Shown here piece by piece: positions 62,901 to 64,000 of a DNA stretch of 64,000 nt (positions are counted from its first letter, which is position 1; every line of letters begins with the position of its first letter). The DNA comes from Planctobacterium sp965279005. Lineage in GTDB: Bacteria; Pseudomonadota; Gammaproteobacteria; Enterobacterales; Alteromonadaceae. The position numbers were made by a program, and so were the translations under genes. The stretch spans positions 124,001 to 188,000 of the forward strand of contig CBDIHK010000022.1 in NCBI GenBank assembly GCA_965279005.1, in the 5' to 3' direction. The notes beneath the pieces are model-generated. The model did not search any database. It was not told the origin of the DNA and was given only the letters and a program-made list of their open reading frames with translations.

Positions 62901-64000
62901 CTCTGTGGATGATGGCGTACAACAGTACAGCCAAGGCCGCTACTTCAACTATAGCGCCGACAACAAACTGATATTGAAGCAGCAGGGTAGTATCGAACGC
63001 AGTGCCATTGGTGTCGAACCCGATACGGCTCCGCAGCAAGGTGAAACGGATGGCGAGGGCATGCCAACATTAACCATTAGCACCGTTAAGGACAAAATTG
63101 GCTTCGGTAAAGATAGCAAAACCACGCCTAGCCACTTTATCCATGCGGGTAACCAATACCTGGGCGAGTTTAGGGAAAATGGCGTATCCAGGGTTAGGCA
63201 ACAGCATTTCAGCGGCACCGACATGACCGGGCAGGGCAGTGTGCGCCATACGGTCAGGGCAGGGGACACCCTGGCTAGCTTGTCCATCCAGTACTACGGT
63301 AATGAAGACTTCTGGTTTGTCATTGCCGATGCCAACGGCCTGGACGTGACCGGCGATGAACCGCAAAACCTGGCATTGACCGAAGGCCAGACCCTGGCCA
63401 TCCCGCAGCAGGACAACAATAACAACCGCTTTGACACCTTCAGCCCAACCAGCGTGCTGGAGCAAATTGGCGACACCATCCCCAACTTGCCCTATATCCC
63501 ACCACCGCCTGAGGCTGGGTGTAATGCCTTGGCGACAATGATAATCATCGCCGTCACGGTGGTGGTCGCAACCTTGGCTAACCCCCAAACCGGCTATCAG
63601 TTCTTCAATGCAGCTGTGGCGGCCTCAGCAGGTAATGCCGCAGGCCAGGCCACCGCGATAGCGCTAGGGGTACAGGATGGGTTTGACCTGGGCTCGGTGG
63701 TGACATCGGGGGTAACCGCAGGGCTCACCACCGGCTTGACCAACCAGTTTTTTGGTGACGGCTTTTTGGCTGCCCCTGATAATGCGGTTAAGTTTGCCGA
63801 GCTAAAAACACTGCAAAAAGCAGCGGTCGGCGCAATAGGCTCGGCCAGCGCTGCAGCCGCCAATAAACTGATAGGCCGCCCTTCCGGCTTTAGCTGGGCC
63901 AGCGTGGCCGGCTCAGCGGTTTCCACCGCCCTGGTACCAACCAACCTGGTAACCGGCAATACCGATACCGGTAGTTTTGGTGATGACCTCCTAGGCAGTT
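29863..64000 (+). CDS. Giant Rhs/YD-repeat, Ig-like, RTX, LysM polymorphic toxin (3' partial)
   Basis: One frame is open from ATG 29863 to the last base: 34,138 bp, at least 11,379 residues, with the C-terminal tip outside. The start is fixed by an in-frame TAG two codons upstream and by the N-terminus MVAVVSGDLAGLLNSS followed by FVNAATGNLTLQ, an opening I recognise from Rhs/LysM proteins of pseudomonads and relatives. Domain order by nucleotide: N-terminal region and YD repeats to about 38994, with an Ig-like insert near 36880-37150; cadherin/Ig-like domains about 39100-46400; RTX plus Ig-like macro-repeats about 46540-60400; Ig-like domains to 62020; YD repeats 62023-63240; LysM 63241-63411; junction with single Cys 63520; hydrophobic pre-toxin to the edge. 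There is no Sec signal peptide. It is likely a surface or delivered toxin carrier. Paralogous to gene 1 throughout its shell, LysM and junction. Confidence 0.95.
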   Translation, partial: MVAVVSGDLAGLLNSSFALLGQQGAHGASNSGQKGIDAFVNAATGNLTLQTSDAVSTAIGADFGTLNTYNSLGDINGIRDSNGNDNWRLGFLSSITRDGVDYLRVAADGAQQRFNAVTQPDGAIKYIATDGAGAHDELILQSNKVVYVEGSSQRQIHYRLPGDSGQVMAILDSEGLGQHFNYDGVGKLESIETDILNSAGTLARESINFSYDNGLLTSVTTGNASGTGSQTAYYYRYDSQGRLSHSIVDLDLSNNLVPLLDGEAPVAGTDETKLYVTEITYHGDSSQIASITQEDGSSLTFAYFADGKLQKVTDGQNNSTSFSYHEGRTDVTTDDSNFSIHFDQHQRMTKKSAVVNGQVVETAFQYDNNDNVVAVSNGLGESVHYEYDQHGNQIAVQDVAGNRIERVYNDKNQLVEEISYQQPDPNGYDNVEASASDPQSAYFVYEDSQGSGEATRLRFEISAEGRITEYRYNSLGQRSAQLTYLKDEFDFSGLSASDSQLTETEVNAWVNRISGGSEPAFGKYDIARVDFKYDFRGRLQQQTQYSEIQADGTGVANTASTVNYQYDVQGRLLRETSAEGLNKVFSYDGMGRLLTESLLGTAESPAQLTTYQYDDSQQKIRIDNDQTGLVTTQSYDRAGRLVSLEYGLETDKDKFAGIAYLYDADGNRVATKHENGAYSYQLFDNAGRVEFQIDALGYVTQFEYNLASQLVATTQYGNKISTSSFLNTGKTAVVEANVRTQVNAIAASEQDRRTVKEYDVAGRLVLEVDAAGYATAYEYDTSGRLLARISYTNAATVTAENVISLNDDTDFRINRNFYSDDGLLTATVDAEGYVTEFEYDGAGNLVKETALAQRATFLNDDASERLPTAQDIRQSELSQLLPSNRVGARETYQFYNARGQHVAQLNHEGALVKWQYDLDGRLQEQTQYATRVGNFDGANLVFPASHANDIRTSYEYDDNGRLEYTINHFSNAVERNHYDNAGRLIASEAGRASSDQHGNFVFVSLRTNMFDVDEMGRVTSQLDGNQSQSYKSDKGAAYNISVASVDEAAGLYGSHIQYDATGRAISRTNGEGNVDYLYYDQRNQLVAQINQKGEVTEFSYNGFGELVSTRQLSKRIPINALSTDATQGTLTVALKSAITAAYSATDAIVSNSYTKRGNLDIQTDATGAQVDHDYNAFGNRIRSTTSLSDGVSRVDEFGYDNRGLLVLSQSDKAGLNRQSSARYDAFGRITQEVDANGNATNYQYSDSIGQVITDYKTANGRVSESVSVDVFGRTVEVTDANQNVSRVSYHKSATSGYSELLIDADGNAVETRFSALGDAIDIIKGEPNDAKTGIKTALEHTHFAYDKNANLVEKTLGYGSAQAIVREYKYNQNNQLERETLDPNGKNISTAYQYDSAGRIIRSESPNGRFVYFAYDGQGRQTHTLSIDAIEGTGEARQVSASLRQVEYDAAGRVVAEHNYSQDFGTLLNDEDLAVFTLSPADLAISGTADIASQYYGYDQAGRLVMSVGPEGAVTEYSYNASGWVTEKVTYATRVASGEDAVNGTETPANNAETDSYTRTVYDSNGLARFSLQKTGTNQALVKESRYDEAGRLIQTLAFAHTIEYKDYSLDEIMQATSGFATESSNRSTWFYYDATGKLRFTIDAHGAISENRYTGAGLLDITVQYGTKIADMYSNTHKPDNILVNKFASGSNNTITYADLNSIYTQGVETANGKILYTLEANDRRTKNTYDSAGRLLKVEDAGTQEEQWTYNQNGTKSTYTNKKGDTWQYFHDTAGRLTREYGPLIEDGGLYHLDAGELKQVEAARYAQEIEYDSLGNVTRRTEGYVVNSKDPSTDQPTVAPTATATIFDQVTTRFGYDKAGRQIQVIEPASGQGQSDSLQSNVTYNALGQAVVQEMQYLDADGNNQSIYSYKVYDNSGNLVYDIDQKGFVTGFTYDALGNQTQLTRYANKLDFDVLRQTGWRDGDALTESLLESPVNITVDGVKTDIDLLDTDSRDRTVQNVYDTLGRVIRHYPPSVAVTELDLNGELVESVTSPMREYVYNSFGDLIQETWETGPGRSASNVHYYDNDSNRILSLDAEGYVSEWRHNAHGQVVRYTEYSNAYNGIKTPEVLPDLSSVKANQSTDLDTSKHRVWQYEYDKLGRRVLETQLTETYYVDENGRGQFRNENGDIIIATSYDALGNVEKKTRNGEDLSTTYYDEMGRAIRVTSLASDVVDLDKLKAGVTEAELTAAPEGTNINELRSDLRQSEVEATLVREFKFDIHGNAIAVQQGAGVQDADTGSYYLDPASSDIRTTLSEFNGKNQVTTSIDAQGNRTRYQYDYAGRLIAELTDYEVQSDDIQFSVHWLTKETIEIGDSGDAPVFELVDVEALPPSWINFDPIKGQLFGLAQLTGQYQIKVAAKEQQQNGEIVETEFLVTVNAVAGQSFTVDLLEDGDGSKPYAITADVEKRQAVKAFAYDQLGHQTSSSQGYRSYDKDGKLSDVLVVENYTEQVFNAFGEVIAQGDPGFGGEPVQDLFKTEFNVSKDLQIAFKYDKQGNEKSGYSDSLGPGAIDDLQVYFKYDNAGRLIESNSGNGIAKTYYYDRAGNLTRQHNTFADPLLGSGQTQYQGEVRTQYDNLGRATRQYQPHFIQDNVTHTPVTSQSYDRWGNVTRYTDADGKTTEYEYNHAGQVIKETRPLAIVVGEDGQARLAVPTYYNYYDVNNQLVAQVDANGNQRFNLYNQAGLLIHSEDAEGVSEKYGYNVFGERIVKEKPVVSSDGTSQHAGYISIDTVDKLGRIIETGHIDPEHVQVTGSTATGDVDSYYQRLSQFEYNALGQRVTESNALGEQYSYAYDTVGNVLASVTPEGMRKHFRYDRNGNKVQESYEINNQDNLGNDQYNNTWTIDYFGRQHAINDLGANDHQFTYSDVGQLASKTINLDSGQDERFSYSYFENGLLSSISQKQVSIDENGNATEGDVIASSQFSYNNNGQVVKEQRTTNNILHETLTEIVHTEYDTLGRVSSVTTQEVTAAGASIDTVSRIAYQYDANGNRRSVEVTNGYNANIERAANIAPQINPEFEGLSYEQGYKGQIYNQLIGDVDKIFFDANGDELKRKLVAGRDPKDPDTILTKPTWLHLVEENGQLWLKSGDLIAENEVTLGPVPLSAPDDIYLAIKASEENNPDNFTVLPLFLKFKQNLAPSKTGDFGAIPLLAEGAAFPNYSIDISEVFSDPEADDLELDVSLSGVYTSEAQKREIDDWLAYKVEDGQLTLFTKPGKVVPQGWVGRQIHLEVSANDGINLPVNTELTLHIGANAKPTIKDDASLEAIKDGAIWLQTRQDLSANHYDFSANLTQYFSDPENQTVSLHSVTGLPSSFEVDTGTGTIRANTASLVDVLAVNGVYQAQVRVVDAVGNISDPVTVSIAVDPQIPQQSWQINQAIRFNIGAYFIGASNGQHSFAASNLPAGLSLSANGVLTGVLADQAQGIKAVTVNMGQGVALKTFNIDVLASNIRPYQRAFIEDQRWPEDQPQPAFSINFAFVDPDEAPEALIFQAKLAGQAWPSESDGTPMTTGLPDWLHFDQATGTFSGAGSAIDDDISTKKMGNGYLDLVIRAYDGNNFSAETSFRVDLDPNAAPQIVANGPVNVSQDLDGQGRFVLPSKVIDLGQYVVDTDNSRDQLSYTLYLASESPTTPGVYSKVPLPENSFLSLDAGTGLLEVDFTHPDFQQDITLFLEAYDGFRSNELRSSADVIQLVSEPVPNRAPVLLPDDAEFGEGRGYIKDGVIYREYIKGSKWQIRIDGSQYFEDLDYDGLEFIDAQITHFEGDALAESPFHFDPNDDKGPRLLADLGKTIGQSNPDLFAGRYSGTVTVADAKGEASTAPIYIDIIDNKPAKLKEGEGIRYIFDQQDAEGEDDIAIDIASYFTDPDGNDSAITLSKVEKQNVRAGSRIFYIDENGLLRGSSSKISQFNKIEVTVRDEFQNETTVILKLTIDPALPDVTYPEGSTVNLDLAPYFNLYGSGLSFSAEPLPLPPSLELTSAGVLQGDVTFAAAGLYNIKIIAVDSQGNPHEKMLGLDIAQTYTIPTLVGEGFPDITIYDGVLHPPIPLQGHFIDPDNSPNPELEYRAYLVTDGEKVALPDWLQLHPDGLSLSGPNGSDIDSPNDVDDILSIGIVAFDGANESDMATFNITLVANETPTVDVAALNALGDIYLPAPPQTVATVNLHEKVNDDGLPNGALNYSLYQVVADATGQPSRQALPANIGLSLNADTGVLSVDFAKIPADISYNLFLQVSDGRTSNILRTWEDDVFTLNFNANNTAPSLLPDGSDVPGSIQNGKIIRHYVQGEFISLGLTRYFTDANGDALSFDGMQPLEGSDISWLTAYPGASLASVEPNMPITDRIRGLAKHAPAGGVYHLRAFVSDSKNAVTPVDIEIHIEANQGPQLKPDGTPISGEIRNRTIIREYTKGIDQKDFSIGITQYFTDAEGDNIGFFDLEWDEATGAPAEIDQYGKLTGRAAPLIVDYNGDRIKGDLHTINAGTYKGYVHVWDAHGYREKVAFNLVIHPNQKPVLISGTRIETYYNEATQADIELVASQFITDPDGNDSNLKITYARFWDGTKIPVSNSSFDDGRLYIDNNSKTLKGKTSALPKENRFHIWVKDQAGTEQQFEVKLKVDPVIDNFHFYEDYTLPTAGSGVIDFKNYFLNQDNITKFTYSSLPNDLVIEESGENLGVMSGTLTFTSAGEHDISITAEYADGSLSQPKTFTIKVDNVNRLPVVTPLPSFPRTFNKGIANPVVDYTSHFSDLDGVFEPVIRIKGSGAPAPSWLKLQRQGDKVLLTGPDNGPIVPPENADDQYSFDVWAEDGESRSEYTATLNIRLNSRPVVNVTSTINATRNPGSNTSTIDMRQYGDDDGLPLLTVDSFKLYQVVNNQKVALSNSFVSISTSGMLTVDYTHPSYTPSIQLFLEMSDGVLTNTFPGNGVFTLATINNTAPTIKPDGNQAHGFINNGIIYRERAYDEFISLGITGFFQDANPGDVLRFTRVEGLPSFLQAHYGVNGEWNGAQKLDRITLAEGRGRIPGKYSFTVFVADQHGAETSATMHLDLKDNQAPGLKANGTRFEKGRIEGEKIIFEYGSNENASMAIRPFFSDFEDDRNAGRYYRFVGFNGLPSAFSYQQAGSNAEFSRIVGDTKGLKGTYTGSVTVEDSYGKRTQVPIEVRITNQALKLIDHEHVVDGTIQRTINQRDHINIDVAQYFYDPDGTNTKNLVLVTPERGLRILEHQKGAKKGQGYALSGSTSQLQLGQNRFSVRVLDESGTATTVNLDIFVQVPNDPPSATLSSYGVTEGQTKVIDIITNDPNGDWVDVIDYSGPAWMRLDGPNKQLIAEPGIGVYGFYPFELTLRDSQGAVTVQKLTLGVPMNQAPQLKPNGYTYGASRIENGTIIYEYSYDVRQYISIGPQVRLFDDPEGNTPLSLVAVSGLKHPFFFDPNDRGGRIKTSNHHYAFNFGSDFDNTVSITVADSIGRQRSVSLRIIVNAAPRLQATQSFSTLSAPEPMMLSSTSSLQSSELQLQGDSSSLKTSAVLASIEGSYLDDTLQGTGDAEQILGQSGADTIDAGDGDDILVGGVGDDLLLGGAGENTYQFNKWDGVDTLRFSSDSTPEIHLLDRQQSDLYITAEGEDLVVRFYNEVTDKIVLEGFAGHINNLSVQFQDGSTLAGSELQSLLLQPVDGVLNLSDPNQSYQVSSLMQVASLHLPAAVSPSDVTISNRSGDLIINFANAGKLTIEQGMLGSVPSIHQIVFADGSQWNLVDITGRVIHSGSHQGDTINHSQHVLPTGTYTDAAGGDDKITGSAADDTYFYNLGDGHDTITDAQGNILVKLGANITREMVHLDQQGDDLVINIAGGSIRLVGLVANQNHTTIQFAGGDEIAHEQIGQLLWPHLYGSDGDDVLDYSSVQVGNIGYHGKTIQGGKGDDVLKGTASGDVYQYNLGDGHDVIEDTSQFNLMSFGPGIKVEDLKLTPQGQDLHIDVAGSGSITIKNYANHQLSFELSFADGIYQRFMNLYTLTEAVVQDSDGIVQTAFNTHAASKLVSTAADETLLGGHNGNYNTYVYELGGGHDVIREVNPSENDFADILFLGQGISQASTSFSKQGNDLILAWDADNSLTIENHFNSGFAIEVFVFEDGSTLDGTNIQLDSPTESVSAAQPGISNSTVSYNLDGGNTVANNSAPLKQLVLGKGIHYGDLTFVEDGQGLLMRVAGGGSLRISNYQTFGPGLLDFRLVFVESHTSYDRLATSHLGRIEGTDANDVLAGPISFQLVGGRGDDTIQLAPVVSQIRYNLGDGNDTVNFHPAAKAHHELLLGGGITFDTISAYETEQDVVLQFSNGETITFKDVNQAQFRDAVSRISFAGGQTELTKDLAITAYGEQNDRALYTGASAASDVIDLALEGAPQLLSSGAGHDNITGSNQDDIIFAGSGIDIINSQAGDDIIVAGKGDDSITSHEGRNTLVYRQGDGNDIVDLKGTENRIVFEGLQSGDAQLYRRNNELIVFFDAYNSLYINDFFRNQSIGELVFADRVVPNAELNQISDSIQQVTSGAVNITIMSGSVSQYAPELGFTPTDMQVELVKRDGVALATPDDKFVTIEAGNEGRFYVNVDPGLYTFRITLSNGNQTQVIEQTYQAKRNSYVKPVGTPKDVTAMDNIPLSLDMAQYFSGNEVTELSYELALFKFEQGSLVPADAAELAAKLDPVTGQLTMLPPAVGEYQVSVKARPNAYSYDFSEVSFNLTVSQQPHAPVAQPLPSIVTLANDDSRVDLSGYFSDKNTDDTLTFRVELLQQGILGTSHYPLDGEFNIATPNGSITGDMRISANGQLEGYFSSAGDYSLRIYASDGVHETAADLTLTALAQPVRSIELATDMGNQLYSLGHNINTLTVANGIDPSAVSVEAYGDDLSIIVDGSRITLQDGIGSGAPTINKVSFADGTEWHLMDVASRIVFMGTDGDDQLSRLTYVLPHTVQHNAGKGDDTIQGSLGADIYHYALGDGHDVIRDDAGVMAIKFAPGIELEHVSLSASNDDLVIAVPDGQITVAGFANSRNNLSLWFADGRGIPVDKLNQVARPSVAGTDGDDILDFSDVEATPFELRIKGGKGSDIIHGSNAIDNYVFNLGDGHDTIIDSNYDTVNFGQGITLADISTRLEGDNFVFELPGDNSITLPNFSQRTLPPPILRFADGSMQPYYTYMVNTRIVGTAGNDTLQHGLSYLGGRYDGGLGDDTLLGGANSNAYVYRLGDGHDLIRNSGPDRLSDIVFLQEGITPGATQASRQGDNLVLSFSDGGTVTVENQFAAGQGIHLVKFMDGTVWGMDNVTTLGSAGGVDSLQLGEPLGLMRFELGQGVVSLPDYTQVKHLVFGPGIDATDISYLDMGDKLVIRHVSGAELHLGGYSTAAVTSINQVFDDNTFYWGNALMGLYRNPGTEGDDVYTRTTARRGIVDLGQGNDTFNSSSTYSERIVYNLGDGRDIFDFSHVGDTNHLLLLGGGILLSNTQFSEVQGDTVLTFSDGGSITIKGVHLSQLRSALLNITFSDNTVYDWDMHSLRYPGATPDFNVTRGSDHSESADGELSFELLQENLITGGLGHDQLKGGIKTDVLVSENGGDTIYGQHGDDVLLSGKGRDTIQAGAGNDTILYRKGDGFTKVNDGNGTDRLVLKDINKADVRYYKNAYNNHLIILLPDSQDVIEAENWFVTDSNGNQTNAFEQLVFEDGIVSHTEIGLALPPVNAMQSQNSVTHIYYDLNLYAPGLGFTPTSFELQVVSINHESATSLPEGVYIESNGRIRGPLAPGFYEFKVVASDGNQTQEIPVFANVGKVPWVHSNGSIGAIELETKTPLQLNMAEHFVTDAGTYITYALYLEQYDGNNQLSQIALPNNVTLDHLTGELNLSDMPLGRYRIRVEANAGGYTNSQIFDLNVVPKNYAPVAKPIPNIMSVAGSDSRVDLSGYFSDKNTDDTLTFRVELLQQGILGTSHYPLDGEFNIATPNGSITGDMRISANGQLEGYFSSAGDYSLRIYASDGVHETAADLTLTALAQPVRSIELATDMGNQLYSLGHNINTLTVANGIDPSAVSVEAYGDDLSIIVDGSRITLQDGIGSGAPTINKVSFADGTEWHLMDVASRIVFMGTDGDDQLSRLTYVLPHTVQHNAGKGDDTIQGSLGADIYHYALGDGHDVIRDDAGVMAIKFAPGIELEHVSLSASNDDLVIAVPDGQITVAGFANSRNNLSLWFADGRGIPVDKLNQVARPSVAGTDGDDILDFSDVEATPFELRIKGGKGSDIIHGSNAIDNYVFNLGDGHDTIIDSNYDTVNFGQGITLADISTRLEGDNFVFELPGDNSITLPNFSQRTLPPPILRFADGSMQPYYTYMVNTRIVGTAGNDTLQHGLSYLGGRYDGGLGDDTLLGGANSNAYVYRLGDGHDLIRNSGPDRLSDIVFLQEGITPGATQASRQGDNLVLSFSDGGTVTVENQFAAGQGIHLVKFMDGTVWGMDNVTTLGSAGGVDSLQLGEPLGLMRFELGQGVVSLPDYTQVKHLVFGPGIDATDISYLDMGDKLVIRHVSGAELHLGGYSTAAVTSINQVFDDNTFYWGNALMGLYRNPGTEGDDVYTRTTARRGIVDLGQGNDTFNSSSTYSERIVYNLGDGRDIFDFSHVGDTNHLLLLGGGILLSNTQFSEVQGDTVLTFSDGGSITIKGVHLSQLRSALLNITFSDNTVYDWDMHSLRYPGATPDFNVTRGSDHSESADGELSFELLQENLITGGLGHDLLKGGMKTDVLVSENGGDNIYGQDGDDILLSGKGRDEIQAGTGNDTILYRSGDGYTRISSGTGNDRLVLKDINKADVRYYKNAVDESLIILLPDSQDVIEATHWFVTDGSGNQTSAIEQLVFEDGIVSHTDIGLVLPLINADKSQYAVTPIRYDLNFYAPNLGFTPTSFELHQVSINHEPATSLPEGVYIDANGGIRGSLVPGYYEFKVVASDGNQIQEIPVFANVGKVPWVHSNGSIGAIELETKTPLQLNMADYFVADADANITYELYIKQYDVNNQLSHIELPKTVTLDQLTGELNLTDMPLGRYQIRVFANAGGYGNNQIFDLTVVPENRAPVAAATPSFLMQQGFASSTDMSPYFSDADADQLTYRAVLVAGNGTEQALPGTLSMGADGVLVGAIDLTGDYRVRLYASDGRAETSADIDIRVMAVAQNSAINLNRSKYHIGGGSGVNQVEVGYSVADASVSMEHGHLLLSFDNGGSLSIGADANRKFSSAVTTLKFIDGSLDVSQFDVFADPRLQPALADFGSKLIVGEDKAGQVKVDLATYPTNMAFARDKHDWVWGNNGKDDFLHGGAGSDFVSGLSGNDLIAGGLGNDSMAGSHGDDTYLYRRGDGFDYLYEDSGNDTLLLADLNLGDVSFYRDQNNNLLLLVKGTSEGIHIYKWFDSDSKKVESIVFENGSLTSTEITAQADIITYLEDRNIRINHAQDFSPLGAQLSGSVTYSAEMVADNGATAALPQSMSIGANGSLALSGTTEGFYRIRVTASNGTSSLTETRQVFIFDKGEASRGAIPDHTIEEGDTFTFDFGALYTFRNRVPYYSISFLNKDTGETIPAGPNLGIDPNTGVITAQGLLQGNYEAHVEMVLGVGLQMATQKFDITVDPPNVAPTGNVPNYAGIIAQDFAFDAAAWFSDANPEDTLTYSAMLVSADANGNEVLAALPQELALDSATGQLTGNLASAGRYNLRIVASDGRLEGSADFSIYVSETAPVISAGMGDVRLLPGQTIRTLEMLDSVFASRVTLSARGNDLLVGLDDGDTVTIAQGLAYGVSAVDQIKFADGQVWQHADIINRIQYIGEHHSGHINLGNHLDLGQSNHFRAGAGDDELTGNKADNVFHFGFGDGNDRINIGQGDNYIQLAPGISNEHVSVSQDVNDLVVQLGADSIRIALTQVNDAANHLVLVFANQSNYNKAQLLALSQGGQVVSSNEPVDTSMLTSNRQVVEGGHLRDDIVSDLGTAVNLQLGAGHNLAEASNQDDVLQTTGGNDRLKGALGDDVYFAGKGNDLLWDSGNGDDTYIYRMGDGNDTIHDAGSTYRDKLFIVDLDYDFNNVTFYRSGLNDLVLYLQDTGEHIRIKNHFAGQAIEEFQFRNMARNRWQVEESLMSSMPFIASNQGEKLNVWDYFPEFQAQPTFTYVHRYWDESGQMHRVNLGSLDVFDANGNLQLPDEITGQPPALGIGSHIIEVVASHNGQTVERFLRINIEPPKAPFFGEEGKVAVMNVFTHSDIDLDLNNFVVAHNDVPLDFVLFGLQQNAQGETIRTQWTADNNALPAGLTYDPETKKLSGSLAEAGRYEIEGYADNGMATSHTIKLVIDAVSATPTAPEFKGNATASYAAGQFVRHSIAFKDANGDAINLSVSGLPDWLQVDVDKQEVYGFAPRHGSASVDLLIQASDGQFNVQQAVTITVEQPDVAKAVQLQNQSLGFGSFLYYNASSAFAELGADIEYLVELQADDGSYSELPEGHWLSFRDGLFTGTPSLGDVTDGLNLRITGANAKGERMFGQLRVQVQGPASRTLGRIEAVPQKEIYIDAKDFFSGLDETAVYAVEVQFDALEPLAQASRLLEPEPETMQTTFVAPTSFGTESFNQTLAAPMASMETSTAETTIANGPESVIPAELASWLKFDAKTGILSGLPPEDFIADLKLRFIASDGKVELSTDGDLSFNLEGNSEKFWYTYDRANRVVIDGGTLDETTNSIVLGTAGKYYEYDAAGRSNLTISAGAQIAQFSQYNARGQLSRTFMTDQGTDLYNKHLAAPTSFTGGNRFHGANVGKTFDYHYDLAGQKTRTVEYFRPGSTVGYEIEPGINGRFNLTNSVKSVTHHSYDRDGRQTLSTKTGHKGGTLRLAVESKWQSNVFPMKLDEQDASTKLSESWFSYNPALGITQSLTTEQFFNEAEPGREDDGSYYGTGPSAFKNSFSFTYEKRTSFLEKDVKGENISVNRGEMQPAFTRNHYDASGNRIAVEEGSVDDGVQQYSQGRYFNYSADNKLILKQQGSIERSAIGVEPDTAPQQGETDGEGMPTLTISTVKDKIGFGKDSKTTPSHFIHAGNQYLGEFRENGVSRVRQQHFSGTDMTGQGSVRHTVRAGDTLASLSIQYYGNEDFWFVIADANGLDVTGDEPQNLALTEGQTLAIPQQDNNNNRFDTFSPTSVLEQIGDTIPNLPYIPPPPEAGCNALATMIIIAVTVVVATLANPQTGYQFFNAAVAASAGNAAGQATAIALGVQDGFDLGSVVTSGVTAGLTTGLTNQFFGDGFLAAPDNAVKFAELKTLQKAAVGAIGSASAAAANKLIGRPSGFSWASVAGSAVSTALVPTNLVTGNTDTGSFGDDLLGS
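36880..37150 (+). other. Single Ig-like (He_PIG-type) domain inserted in the YD shell
   Basis: After YDYAGRLIAELTDY the YD pattern stops. An Ig-like domain follows, with APVFELVDVEALPPSWINFD, then GQLFGLAQLTGQYQIKVAA. The 'LP.WL.FD...G.l.G......G.y.i.v.A' order is the He_PIG/cadherin-like signature. YD repeats resume at FAYDQLGHQTSSS (about 37225). It is a small-scale version of the much larger insert downstream. Confidence 0.65.
39060..46450 (+). repeat. Array of cadherin/Ig-like (He_PIG-type) domains
   Basis: About 2,450 residues repeat a pattern of NxAP, then YFxDxDGD, then LPxWLxFDxxTGxLSG, then GxYxxxVxAxDG. Examples are LPDWLHFDQATGTFSG and LPPSLELTSAGVLQG. I estimate 18-20 domains by eye. 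Such domains build rod-like extracellular stalks and often bind calcium at the D-x-D sites (established). The array starts just after the YD shell is interrupted and passes into RTX repeats at about 46540. Confidence 0.8.
41080..46140 (+). repeat. Six copies of an AP-LKPDG / NG-IIYREY module
   Basis: Six Ig-like domains open with the same unusual strand pair: [RTQ]xP-x-L[KL]PDG, then 8-10 residues, then I-x-NGxIIYREY, then 10-15 residues, then YFxDxxGD. Positions are about 41080 (APVLLPDD, KDGVIYREY), 42745 (APSLLPDG, QNGKIIRHY), 43111 (GPQLKPDG, RNRTIIREY), 44758 (APTIKPDG, NNGIIYRER), 45109 (APGLKANG, EGEKIIFEY) and 46045 (APQLKPNG, ENGTIIYEY). The first, second and fourth are also preceded by a shared domain with SLYQVV / LFLEMSDG-type strands, so larger multi-domain units were duplicated. 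Confidence 0.75.
50202..52652 (+). repeat. Exact 2451 bp direct repeat, copy A
   Basis: Identical by reading and by the shadow-frame peptides to 53721-56171, offset 3519 bp. It starts at CGACAGCAGGGTAGATC and ends AACCTGATAAC. The next base differs (G at 52653, C at 56172), and so does the base before (A at 50201, G at 53720). Both flanks remain homologous but diverged. Confidence 0.93.
53721..56171 (+). repeat. Exact 2451 bp direct repeat, copy B
   Basis: Second member of the pair with 50202-52652. The period is a multiple of three, so the frame is kept and each copy encodes the same 817 codons of RTX-type and Ig-like sequence. The sequences beyond it (56172 to about 57240, against 52653-53720) are clearly related but carry many substitutions, for example KGGIKTDVLVSENGGDTIYG versus KGGMKTDVLVSENGGDNIYG. 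Confidence 0.93.
60600..62020 (+). other. Last Ig-like domains of the gene 2 insert
   Basis: The translation shows LPAGLTYDPETKKLSGSLAE, LPDWLQVDVDKQEVYGFAPR and LASWLKFDAKTGILSGLPPE, three clear He_PIG-type closing strands. The last passes directly into the resuming YD shell through FNLEGNSEKFWYTYDRANRV. A Met/Thr/Ala-rich loop (about 61690-61850) precedes the last domain. Confidence 0.75.
62023..63240 (+). other. YD-repeat shell of giant gene 2, after the insert
   Basis: Motifs run FWYTYDRANRVVIDGG, YDAAGRSNL, YDLAGQKTRTVEYFRPGST, YDRDGRQTLS, YDASGNRIAVEEG and FIHAGNQYLGEFRENG. They match gene 1 19999-21027 in order (for example EYFRPGST versus EYFSPGST). They confirm that the Ig-like/RTX block is an insert in one shell. 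Confidence 0.88.
63241..63411 (+). other. LysM domain of giant gene 2
   Basis: VRHTVRAGDTLASLSIQYYG, then FWFVIADANGLD, then LAIPQQ. This is a typical LysM, in the same place as in gene 1 (21028-21186), with an insertion of a few residues before the last strand. Confidence 0.87.
63466..64000 (+). other. Pro-rich single-Cys junction and pre-toxin of giant gene 2 (cut by window end)
   Basis: IGDTIPNLPYIPPPPEAGC (Cys codon 63520-63522) is followed by NALATMIIIAVTVVVATLAN and Gly/Ala-rich segments, then PSGFSWASVAGSAVSTALVP. It is nearly identical to gene 1 up to the GFSW motif and then diverges. The toxin tip and any immunity gene lie beyond the window. Confidence 0.75.
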
